Source: Clostridia bacterium
Lineage (GTDB): Bacteria; Bacillota; Clostridia; Oscillospirales; CAG-272
DNA: 39,779 nucleotides
Assembly: GCA_900763885.1 (NCBI GenBank)
Contig: CAAFLY010000176.1
Coordinates: 1-39,779, forward strand
Direction: 5' to 3'
The stretch's first letter is position 1; each line of letters starts with the position of its first letter. The notes below the pieces were generated by a model that saw only the letters and a list, made by a program, of their open reading frames with translations, was not told where the DNA came from and did no database searches. Below, piece by piece: positions 32,383 to 39,779 of the stretch. The translations under genes were made by a program, and so were the position numbers.

Positions 32383-33198
32383 ATGACGGAAGAAATACTG
32401 ACACAGGCGATGCTCGACCGACCGATGGAATATGCGGTGATGGAGCGCTATCTTGCCGCCCTTGCCGACACCTACGCGCTGCCCGTCCAGACCATCGGCA
32501 CATCCGTATCCGGCAGGGCGATCCGTGCGTTGGCGCTTGGTGATCCGCGACTGCGGGAGAACGCGGACAAGGCGTCCTATGCAGCACTGTATGTGGGGGG
32601 AGCGGAGGAGGGCGATTGGGTATCCACGGCGATCTGTCTCCGGTTCCTGCGGGATTATTGTGTGTTCCGCGCGGAAAATCGACGGCTCTACGGGGTTCAT
32701 CTGCCATATCTCTGGGAAAACCGGACGATTTATGTGATCCCGTGTCTCCATCCGGACGGTATGTATACGGCAAAGCGGAGCCAGAGCCTTTTGCCGCGCC
32801 CACAGTCCCTCTCGATCCGGGAATCCTTTCTGCCGGGGATGCCGCTATCCCGCACAGACGGCGCCATGACCCCGCCGGAGACCGCCGCCTTCTGCCAGTT
32901 CTGTCTCGTCACGGAAACGCGCCTGCTCCTCCATCTGACGTCATCCGGGGAGAACGGCATCTGCACCGTGCCGCACAGCACATCCCGCGCCGCGACGATC
33001 GGCAAGCTCTTAGCCCGTATGGCGTCGTATCCGTTTGCCGCGTGTGAGGGGCAGCGCAGTCCCGTCTCGTGGTATACGGAGGAGATCCATCGGCCCGCGT
33101 TCCGGATCGCGCTTGGCAGGGACCGTTCGGAGGTCGGCTATTATTACGGATACGCCGCGCTGCGTGAGGTGCTTTTTTCCGCTCCTCTGCTTCTGTGA
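32383..33198 (+). CDS. M14 zinc-carboxypeptidase-like protein with degenerate active site
   Basis: The 271-residue protein shares the M14 order: GTSVSGRAIRALALGD, a VGGAEEGDW segment where active enzymes have GxHGxE, and a CLHPDGMYTAKR segment where NPDG is usual. A late YYYGYAALREVLF follows. The zinc-binding His and Glu of the first motif appear replaced (H to E, E to D). Only LLLHLTSSG could retain the third ligand. It has no signal peptide. It is either a pseudo-peptidase (binding or structural role) or inactive. GGGAGG precedes the ATG. Related active enzymes cut peptidoglycan peptides. Confidence 0.65.
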   Translation: MTEEILTQAMLDRPMEYAVMERYLAALADTYALPVQTIGTSVSGRAIRALALGDPRLRENADKASYAALYVGGAEEGDWVSTAICLRFLRDYCVFRAENRRLYGVHLPYLWENRTIYVIPCLHPDGMYTAKRSQSLLPRPQSLSIRESFLPGMPLSRTDGAMTPPETAAFCQFCLVTETRLLLHLTSSGENGICTVPHSTSRAATIGKLLARMASYPFAACEGQRSPVSWYTEEIHRPAFRIALGRDRSEVGYYYGYAALREVLFSAPLLL

Positions 33199-33280
33199 CC
33201 GGAGCGCATCCCCAATACGGCGCAGCCACCGTTTGTATGGCTTGTAACGGAAAAATTACAAATTTCCTGTCAAAAGCGCA

Positions 33281-33309
33281 TTGCATTTTGGGCGCGGGTA
33301 TGCTATACT
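33281..33309 (+). promoter_or_regulatory. Promoter for the L-fucose isomerase gene
   Basis: TTGCAT (33281-33286), 17 bases, TATACT (33304-33309), extended TGC. Confidence 0.78.
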
Positions 33310-33392
33310 ATGCACAAATGGACGTTTCTTCCTGTGTGGAGAGGTCTCATTGCTTGCGCATTTTTGTATAACAGAAAGGATACATTCAGAGT

Positions 33393-35231
33393 ATGGCAGA
33401 AAACAGATATGTCGGTTCTTATCCGGTAATCGGTATTCGTCCGATCGTTGACGGGCGCAGAGGCCCCATGCAGCTTCGCGAGAGCCTTGAGGGGCAGGTC
33501 ATGGCAATGGCAGAGGCGGCAAAGAAGCTCTTTGAGGAAAACCTTTACTATTCCAACGGCGAGCACGTGAAGGTCATTCTTGCCGATACCACCATCGGCC
33601 GCGTTCCGGAATCCGCCGCGTGTGCCGAAAAGTTCAAGAGAGAGGGCGTGGAGATCACTCTGTCCGTTACGCCGTGCTGGTGCTACGGTGCGGAAACGAT
33701 GGACATGGATCCTACGACCATCAAGGGTGTGTGGGGCTTCAACGGTACGGAGCGTCCGGGTGCGGTCTATCTCGCGTCCGTTCTCGCTACCCACGCACAG
33801 AAGGGTCTGCCGGCGTTCGGTATCTACGGTCACGAGGTACAGGAGCGCGACGAGGTGACAAGTATCCCGGAGGATGTCAAGGAAAAGCTGCTCCGGTTCG
33901 GTCGTGCCGCAGTGGCAGCCGCTACGATGCGCGGTAAGAGCTATCTCCAGATCGGCTCCATGTGTATGGGCATCGGCGGCTCCATCATCGATCAGCGGTT
34001 CATCGAGGAATATCTCGGTATGCGCGTGGAATCCGTGGACGAGGTCGAGATCCTCCGCCGTATGGAAGAGGGCATCTACGACCACGAGGCGTACGAAAAG
34101 GCACTTGCCTGGACGAAGGAGCACTGCAAGGAAGGCAGAGACGACAACCCGGATTACGTCGATTTTCTCGGCGAAAAGAGAAAGATCAAGTTCACGCCGG
34201 AGGAAAAGGAAAAGCAGTGGGAATTCACGATCAAGATGTACTGCATCATCAAGGATCTGATCGCGGGCAACGACAATCTGCCGGATGCGTTTGTGGAAGA
34301 GAGAGTCGGTCACAACGCCATCGCCGCCGGCTTCCAGGGACAGCGCCAGTGGACGGACCATTGGCCGAACTGCGACTATCCGGAAGCCGTTCTCAACTCC
34401 TCCTTTGACTTCACGGGCAAGAAGGAGCCGATGGTGTTCGCCACCGAAAACGACGTGTTAAACGGTCTCGGCATGCTCTTTATGGAGCTTCTCACCAACC
34501 GCGCACAGATCTTCGCGGACGTGCGTACGTTCTGGTCTCCGGAAGCCACACGGCGCGTGACCGGCTATGATCTCGAGGGCAAGGCAAAGGAAAACGGCGG
34601 TATCATCCACCTGCTCAACTCCGGCGCCGCTTGTCTGGACGCGTGCGGGGAATGCCGTGACGAAAACGGTCAGCCCGTGATGAAGCGCTGGTGGGAGGTC
34701 ACCGATGAGGACATCCGGAAGATGACGGACGCTACCGTATGGTGCGAAGCCGGCTTTGACAACTTCCGCGGCGGCGGATTCTCCAGCCATTTTGTGACCC
34801 GCGCTGAAATGCCGGCGACAATGATCCGTCTGAACCTTGTGCAGGGTCTTGGGCCGATGCTCCAGATCGCGGAGGGCTGGACGGTCAACCTCCCGGACGA
34901 GGTTACCGATACGCTGATGGAACGCACGAATCCGACATGGCCCTGCACCTGGTTCACACCGCGCTGCAGCGGCAAGGAGGGTCCGTTCAAGAGCGCGTAC
35001 GACGTGATGAACAACTGGGGCGCAAACCATGGCGCGATCAGCTACGGTCACATCGGCGCGGACCTCATCACCCTCTGCTCGATGCTCCGGATCCCGGTCG
35101 CGATGCACAACGTACCGGAAGACAAGATCTTCCGTCCGGCGGCATGGAACGCGTTCGGTATGGACAAGGAAGGCGCGGACTACAGAGCATGCGCCAACTA
35201 CGGCCCGCTGTTCGGTCGCACCACGAAGTAA
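33393..35231 (+). CDS. fucI: L-fucose isomerase
   Basis: The 612-residue protein (the E. coli enzyme is 591) starts with PVIGIRPIVDGRRG, then ETMDMDPTTIKGVWGFNGTERPGAVYL, GQRQWTDHWPN and the metal-site region FATENDVLNGL. A late GAISYGHIGADLITLCSMLRIP matches the conserved C-terminal region. It converts L-fucose to L-fuculose (Mn2+-dependent) in the cytoplasm and may also act on D-arabinose. No kinase or aldolase of the pathway is adjacent. It has its own promoter and terminator; AAAGGA lies twelve bases before the ATG. Codon use is strongly biased, suggesting high expression. Confidence 0.95.
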   Translation: MAENRYVGSYPVIGIRPIVDGRRGPMQLRESLEGQVMAMAEAAKKLFEENLYYSNGEHVKVILADTTIGRVPESAACAEKFKREGVEITLSVTPCWCYGAETMDMDPTTIKGVWGFNGTERPGAVYLASVLATHAQKGLPAFGIYGHEVQERDEVTSIPEDVKEKLLRFGRAAVAAATMRGKSYLQIGSMCMGIGGSIIDQRFIEEYLGMRVESVDEVEILRRMEEGIYDHEAYEKALAWTKEHCKEGRDDNPDYVDFLGEKRKIKFTPEEKEKQWEFTIKMYCIIKDLIAGNDNLPDAFVEERVGHNAIAAGFQGQRQWTDHWPNCDYPEAVLNSSFDFTGKKEPMVFATENDVLNGLGMLFMELLTNRAQIFADVRTFWSPEATRRVTGYDLEGKAKENGGIIHLLNSGAACLDACGECRDENGQPVMKRWWEVTDEDIRKMTDATVWCEAGFDNFRGGGFSSHFVTRAEMPATMIRLNLVQGLGPMLQIAEGWTVNLPDEVTDTLMERTNPTWPCTWFTPRCSGKEGPFKSAYDVMNNWGANHGAISYGHIGADLITLCSMLRIPVAMHNVPEDKIFRPAAWNAFGMDKEGADYRACANYGPLFGRTTK

Positions 35232-35244
35232 GATATAGGAAAAA

Positions 35245-35278
35245 AAGAAGCTCCCGCAGACGCGCGGGGGCTTCTTTT
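35245..35278. terminator. Terminator between convergent fucI and transglutaminase-like genes
   Basis: Stem AAGAAGC-CCCGC with GCGGG-GCTTCTT (35245-35257 and 35263-35276) and flanking A and T runs. Confidence 0.8.
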
Positions 35279-35287
35279 GTGGAGGGC

Positions 35288-36730
35288 TTACCAGAACGCC
35301 GTCTCATCGGTGAGGATGATGGCATCGGCAGACTTTTGAATCCGTTCGCTGGGATAGGAAAGGGGAAAGAGGTACACAGCCGTGCTGGTGTCAATACCGT
35401 CGGCACTGTGCAGGCTGCGGTTGAAGTACAGGGTGTTTTTCGCCATGTAATCGCGGTAATCCTCCAGTTGGAAGTGGGATGCGGGATCTCCGGTGTAGCG
35501 GGCATCCTCGTTCGGGATCAACTCGCCGTCTGTCAGGAGGATGGTGCGCAGCCGCTGCAGGGAAACGTATCCGCCCTGTGCGTCGCGGAAATACAGGTGG
35601 TAGGTCGGATCGAGCAGGATACGCGCACCCGATGGGAGGAAGCAGTCCACCACCACATGGCAGTCATCGAAGGGCTGTTCATAGGGCATGCAGGTGACGT
35701 GCGCGGCGGGGATACCGTTGTAGCGCAGCAGCGCAGCCAGCATCAGCGACAGTCCGCGGCAGTTGGTTTGATGATCCCGTTCCGCGCTCCAGTGTAGAAT
35801 CTTCTCCAGTCCGCATCCACCGCATCCGCCCGAGCCGTTATGATGGAAGTGATCCCCCATGAAATCCAGACAGGCGAAGACGAGCGCGTCTCCCGTTTTG
35901 CCCCGGATGTAGTCGGAATAGCCGAGCGCATCCAGCTCTGCGCGCAGGGAATCCGGCATGGGTGTGTCGAGGTCGTAGGTATAAGCCGGTTTTTGCTCAC
36001 CGGAGTCGTAGGCGGCATAGGTGCGCAGCAGCTCCAGCCGCGATTTGCTCTCAGGCAGCGGGATAACGGTTTCCTCTTCCGTCAGCAGCTTTCGGGGCGT
36101 ATCCGACAGCTTTTCAAAACGGACCGTCTTGTCGGGTTTGCCAAGCTGCGTATAGCTGCCGCAAAGGGATCCGTTGTCGGCGGGACGGAGCGTGCATACA
36201 CCCCGGTTGAAGGCGTCGTTGATCTGCCAGACCAGCGCGCCGTCCTCGAACCAGACCGACAGCGGAGAAAATCCGATGCGGCCATCCGTACTGAGCGTCA
36301 CGCGCAATCTTCCGTCCGCGTCCGCAAGATTCATGTAGAAGCTGTAGAGCGTCGGAGAATGGTAGCAGCCGGTCAGAGCGGCGATGCTGCACGGAAAATC
36401 GTCCGGAACGGCTGTAGGCTCCTCATAGGGTGCGTGGTGACAGGCGTGCGGAAGGGGACGATCGGAAACCTTTTCAAAGGAGACGTCCGTTTTCTTCCTG
36501 CCGCGGACGCACGTTCCCTGCAGGGTCGCCGGATCGGTGAGACGCAGCTCGCCGCACAGGATTTCGGAGGTAAAGCAGAGCGCGTCATCCTCATGGTGCA
36601 GCACCGCGATCACGCCGTATTCGCCGCAGTCGCTGAGATCGAGTAGCGCGCTGGTATCGGAGAGAATGTGCAGGAGCGTTCCGGCGTCCCGCGAGGCCCA
36701 TTGACCGATCAGAGAGGGTGTGTGATTCAT
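35288..36730 (-). CDS. Transglutaminase-like domain protein
   Basis: From ATG 36730 (GGAAAGGAAAAA upstream) the protein has 480 residues. The N-terminal half has two similar beta-rich units of unknown function (LIGQWASRDAGTLLHIL; ALTGCYHSPTLYSFYMNL; each followed by a FEKLSD-type end), a tandem duplication in appearance. The C-terminal half carries a papain-like transglutaminase core: catalytic Cys in TNCRGLSLMLAALLRYNGIPAAHV, His in DDCHVVVDCF and Asp in ILLDPTYHLYF. There is no signal peptide. Such proteins are often proteases or peptidoglycan-crosslink enzymes; the activity is unknown here. Confidence 0.75.
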   Translation of the reverse strand: MNHTPSLIGQWASRDAGTLLHILSDTSALLDLSDCGEYGVIAVLHHEDDALCFTSEILCGELRLTDPATLQGTCVRGRKKTDVSFEKVSDRPLPHACHHAPYEEPTAVPDDFPCSIAALTGCYHSPTLYSFYMNLADADGRLRVTLSTDGRIGFSPLSVWFEDGALVWQINDAFNRGVCTLRPADNGSLCGSYTQLGKPDKTVRFEKLSDTPRKLLTEEETVIPLPESKSRLELLRTYAAYDSGEQKPAYTYDLDTPMPDSLRAELDALGYSDYIRGKTGDALVFACLDFMGDHFHHNGSGGCGGCGLEKILHWSAERDHQTNCRGLSLMLAALLRYNGIPAAHVTCMPYEQPFDDCHVVVDCFLPSGARILLDPTYHLYFRDAQGGYVSLQRLRTILLTDGELIPNEDARYTGDPASHFQLEDYRDYMAKNTLYFNRSLHSADGIDTSTAVYLFPLSYPSERIQKSADAIILTDETAFW

Positions 36731-36774
36731 GCGATTTTTCCTTTCCCATGTATATTGATGTGGTTTCTGAAACC

Positions 36775-36803
36775 AGTATAACATAAAGGATAAAAGAATG
36801 CAA
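36775..36803 (-). promoter_or_regulatory. Promoter for the transglutaminase-like gene
   Basis: On the minus strand TTGCAT (36803-36798), 17 bases, TATACT (36780-36775), extended TGT. Confidence 0.75.
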
Positions 36804-36846
36804 GCCCCAAACCCGAGTTGTCGCCGCAACAGCAGCGGTTTGAAAC

Positions 36847-36892
36847 AAAAAATCCCCAACGACGGTGCCGCGATGGGACCATTGATTGGGGA
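36847..36892 (-). terminator. Intrinsic terminator of rplS
   Basis: Stem TCCCCAA/TTGGGGA (36853-36859, 36886-36892); on the minus strand followed by TTTTTTG. Confidence 0.8.
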
Positions 36893-36911
36893 GCTTTTTG
36901 TGCGTATGGGG

Positions 36912-37253
36912 TTAGATCTTTTCCTTGACCTTGGAGCTCTTGCCGACTCTGTCTCTGAGGTAGTACAGCTTTGCTCTGCGGACCTTACCGTAGCGGATTA
37001 CATCCACGGATACGACGTGGGGAGAGTGAAGCGGGAAGGTCTTTTCCACGCCGCAGCCATAAGCCACACGACGAACGGTGAAGGTTTCGGAGATACCGCC
37101 GCCATGACGGGAGATCACAGTGCCTTCGAACATCTGGACTCTCTCGCGGGTACCCTCCTTGATGAGGTTGGCAACACGTACAGTATCACCTACGTTGAAG
37201 GACGGAACGGTTTCCTTCAGCTGCTCTTTTGTAAAAGCGTCGAGTTTGTTCAT
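36912..37253 (-). CDS. rplS: 50S ribosomal protein L19
   Basis: The 113-residue protein has FNVGDTVRVANLIKEGTRERVQ, FEGTVISRHGGGISETFTVRR, GVEKTFPLHSP and the basic KVRRAKLYYLRD; a clear L19 of normal length. AAAGGAG lies ten bases before the ATG. It is monocistronic here with its own promoter and terminator, and not next to trmD as in many bacteria. Confidence 0.97.
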   Translation of the reverse strand: MNKLDAFTKEQLKETVPSFNVGDTVRVANLIKEGTRERVQMFEGTVISRHGGGISETFTVRRVAYGCGVEKTFPLHSPHVVSVDVIRYGKVRRAKLYYLRDRVGKSSKVKEKI

Positions 37254-37360
37254 GAGAAATTCGACTCCTTTCTAAAACTGGAACATTCGTGCGGAGCTTC
37301 GCAGAGGACTGTTCGATATGGTAGCGCGGGACGGAACGCATCCTCGCACATACAGATGAC

Positions 37361-37389
37361 AGTATACCATATCCCGCGCGATTTTGCAA
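37361..37389 (-). promoter_or_regulatory. Promoter for rplS
   Basis: On the minus strand TTGCAA (37389-37384), 17 bases, TATACT (37366-37361), extended TGG. Confidence 0.82.
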
Positions 37390-37447
37390 TAGGTTTTCGC
37401 GAAAAAATACGGGATCCGGCAGATTTTTCATCGAATTACCGTTTGCC

Positions 37448-39494
37448 TCACGGCTCCATCGCCGCCTGCAGCCATTTTCTTCCGATCAGCGCGGTCTGGA
37501 TCGGCGGGAAACCGTAGCGCGTCAGACGGAAGGTCAGCGTATTCCGATCGAATCCCGCCTCGGCGCAGTTGTGATAGGTGTAGTTGTCGCCGATCTTGTT
37601 GTAGGTATAAACGGATTCCGCCATCCGACCGAACCGTGCGTCCGCGTTGATGATGACGTTGTTCTCCACCACGCTGTTTGCCGGATTGATCGGGAAATTC
37701 GGATCGTTCGGGCGGGCAAAGGAGGTCGTGATCCGGGCAAGCGTCGGGTATTTCTTCGCCCAGATCTCGCTCCGGTACGGCACGCGGGCGAGGTTTTTCC
37801 ATTCGTGGGCGTCCGGTGTTTCGACGGCCTGCCGGAACCAGCCGCCGTTGACGAATCCGTCCCGGCACCGATCGTCGTATAGAATCGGCTCCATCGATTC
37901 CCCGATGATGATGTTGTCGCGCACCACATTGTCTCTGCCGCCGCCGATCAGAAACGCGAACTTGCGCACGTCGATCAGGATATTGCCGTACGCGGTCTGC
38001 CCGGACAGTCCGTCGTCCCAGTAAATGCCGTCCGGTGTGAAGCCCTCGCCGCCGATATTGCGCAGCAGGTTGTACCGGATGATCGTGCCGTGTCCCGCCC
38101 AGTCGTAGCCGGAGTAGATCGCGCCCGCGTCACTGGAATGGTACACCACGTCGTGGATGTCGTTGTACTCGATGATGTGATCGTTGCCGCCGTAGCCGAT
38201 TGCCATGTGCGGGGAACGGGCGATTTCGTTGTGCGCGCACCGGTTGCCGACGCCGGAGAGGGAGATGCCCGCCTGATAGGTCTGGTATACCTCGGAGAAA
38301 TCGTGGATGTAGTTGCCGAACGCCACATTTTCACCGGGAGTCAGGGTTGTGCGGTCGCCGCCGGTCAGTGTGATGCCGCCGCGTCCGGTGTGCGAGATTT
38401 CGCAGAACCGCACCATATTTCGATACCCGGTCAGTGTGACGGCATATCCGCCGACATTCCGGATGGTCAGATGGTCTAGGGTGAAGATCTTCCCCGGTGC
38501 CGGAGACGGCGTTTGTGCGGGTGCAGACCAGCGTCAGTCCGGATACCGTCATGCGCGTCGCGTCGGCAAAGGTGACAAGCGGCTTTTCGGCCAGCGAGAT
38601 GGAGAACGTACAGTCGGCGTTTTCGGGATAGACGTATAATAATCCGTTTGCGCGATCCAGATACCATTCGCCCGGCGCGTCCAGCTCCTCCAAAATATTG
38701 TAGAAATAGTACAGCGCACCGCTCCGGCAGGCATATCGGCTCACATAGCGCGGCGAGATCGCACGGTTGTCGGTATCGATCGCATCGAGCGGTGAGGACG
38801 AATCCGCCCAGTCCCAATAAAGGTAGCCGAAGATCCACGCCGTCTCCGGATCCTTCCACGTTTTCATCCGCTCATTCGTGTTCCGATCCACGATATACGT
38901 GCCGCCGCGGTGGTTTCTCCGTTTTTCCCAATCCTTCCAGTAATTCTGCGGCGGGAATTCCGCGACGTCGCCGACATCCTTGACCTGCTCGATTTTCAGA
39001 TACCCGTCGTTCGGATACCGCGCGAGGGTCATGCGCCGACCTGCCGCAAAGACCTCGATGTTGTCTCCTGTATGCGCGCCGTCGTATTTGCCTGCCGTGT
39101 GATACGCGCCGATCGGGTACAGATCGCGGTAGAGCGCGGGATCCACCCCGTATTTCTTCAGATCGATCATGCGTACCTTTGCGGCAGCCAGTCGGGACAA
39201 ACGGGAGAGAACCGTCGCGTCCGGCACCTCTGTGTCCCGATACGGCACCTCGATCCCGCCTGTCAGGACCGCCCCGTCCGCGCCATGGTAGGCAGTGCCG
39301 CTGTCCCGATGGTCGAATGTGAGTCCCGTGGTGAAATAGCTGCCCGGAGCGATTTCGACCGTCACGGTGTCTCCCTCGTATACGGCGTTTCGCGCGGCCT
39401 CCTGTGCCTTCTCAATGGAGCCAAAGGGAGCGTTTATGGTGCCGTCGCCGTCCACCTGCACATTTCTGTCTACATAAATCCGTCTGTCTGCCAT
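37448..39494 (-). pseudogene. Right-handed beta-helix protein (glycosidase/lyase-like), frameshifted
   Basis: The gene starts at ATG 39494 (GAGGAGAG upstream) with DRRIYVDRNVQVDGDGTINA, a typical beta-helix opening, and would encode about 681 residues. The N-terminal frame runs until TLVCTRTNAVSGTGE, then leaves the natural sequence at a CCCC run on the plus strand (38492-38495). Dropping one base restores KIFTLDHLTIRNVGGYAVTL and the rest of the helix (EISHTGRGGITLTGGD; NDIHDVVYHSSDAG), which continues to the stop at 37448. There is no signal peptide, so the protein was intracellular. Related proteins act on plant or host polysaccharides; the exact activity is unknown. The lesion could be real decay or a sequencing error. 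Confidence 0.8.
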
Positions 39495-39560
39495 GGATTC
39501 TCTCCTCATCTGTTCTGTCTCCGTACAGTTCTACAGCTGTAGTGTACCGTTTGCATTTTC

Positions 39561-39589
39561 ATAGTAGCACAGTCGCACGGGATTGTCAA
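39561..39589 (-). promoter_or_regulatory. Promoter for the beta-helix gene
   Basis: On the minus strand TTGACA (39589-39584), 17 bases, TACTAT (39566-39561), preceded by TGC. Confidence 0.7.
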
Positions 39590-39630
39590 TAGATACGCGA
39601 AAAACACCAGAGAAAAATCCGAGCGATGTC

Positions 39631-39659
39631 TTGCAATCTGGTGAAAAAGATGGTAGAAT
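39631..39659 (+). promoter_or_regulatory. Plus-strand promoter for a gene beyond the window edge
   Basis: TTGCAA (39631-39636), 17 bases, TAGAAT (39654-39659), extended TGG. The transcript would enter repeat copy D and leave the window. Confidence 0.65.
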
Positions 39660-39708
39660 GATGGTACAGCCGGATCGGACCGGTTGGGAATCGCTGATCT
39701 ACGGTTGG

Positions 39709-39778
39709 TTTTGGCGTCAAAAGTCCACACGTCCCAACTTTCCCGCGCAAAAAAACTCGATGGATTCAACGCATCCTC
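39709..39778 (+). repeat. Hairpin repeat with conserved tail (copy D)
   Basis: TTTTGGCGTCAAAAGT, a variable centre, an ACTTTCCCGCGCAAAA second arm and the tail CGATGGATTCAACGCATCC. It lies about 50 bases downstream of the 39631 promoter. Confidence 0.6.
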
Positions 39779-39779
39779 A

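Noticed and set aside
37330..37350. GGAACGCATCCTC in the rplS leader as a repeat tail
   Set aside because: Only about ten bases match and the hairpin arms are missing; chance similarity.

Overview
The window looks like a moderately GC-rich, spore-forming Clostridia chromosome, most like an uncultured Oscillospiraceae/Ruminococcaceae gut bacterium. This is inferred from BspA-like leucine-rich-repeat and SLH surface proteins, a DUF4367-type anti-sigma factor, a SpoIIQ-like LytM protein, propeller/solute-binding lipoproteins, GH2/GH36/L-fucose sugar genes and strong AGGAGG ribosome sites. Standard stops, including TAG, end genes throughout, so no code change is suspected. Most promoters follow TTGCAA/TTGCAT/TTGACA-N17-TATAMT, often with TG one base before the -10.

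Layout. 1-1450: right end of an AT-richer integrated element with an AbiL/RloAB-type defence pair, closed by a 3' half of tRNA-Asn that looks like an attachment-site remnant. 1451-5700: a promoter, a long structured leader with two GTTAG-N6-CTAAC palindromes, then two ABC half-transporters. Both carry lesions: a reading-frame offset at an A7 run at the start of the first and an in-frame TAG in the second. 5787-10400: surface LRR protein, ECF sigma factor, anti-sigma factor and two small secreted proteins. 10419-18223: solute-binding lipoprotein, a MITE-like palindrome, XRE regulator, S66 peptidase and GH2 glycosidase. 18354-21386: GH36-type enzyme (minus) and SpoIIQ-like M23 protein. 21526-23728: SLH surface protein behind a leader with an intrinsic terminator. 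23876-26542: small protein with a cysteine-rich tail plus a P1B-type ATPase. 26584-28476 (minus): inositol-monophosphatase-family protein, a DUF6873-like protein and ribosomal protein L28. 28644-30038: iron-type alcohol dehydrogenase. 30065-32232 (minus): trigger-factor-like lipoprotein and a membrane protein. 32383-35278: degenerate M14 peptidase-like protein and L-fucose isomerase. 35288-39589 (minus): transglutaminase-like protein, ribosomal protein L19 and a frameshifted beta-helix protein.

The most unusual signals are a family of about 60-70 bp hairpin repeats with a conserved tail, mostly sitting just downstream of promoters; the defence pair at the edge of a tRNA-targeted element; the P-type ATPase with an SCALKLS membrane motif paired with a nine-cysteine-tailed partner; and three genes with apparent reading-frame lesions in one 40 kb window. 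I did not find a CRISPR array, rRNA, complete tRNA, or a recognisable transposase or integrase.
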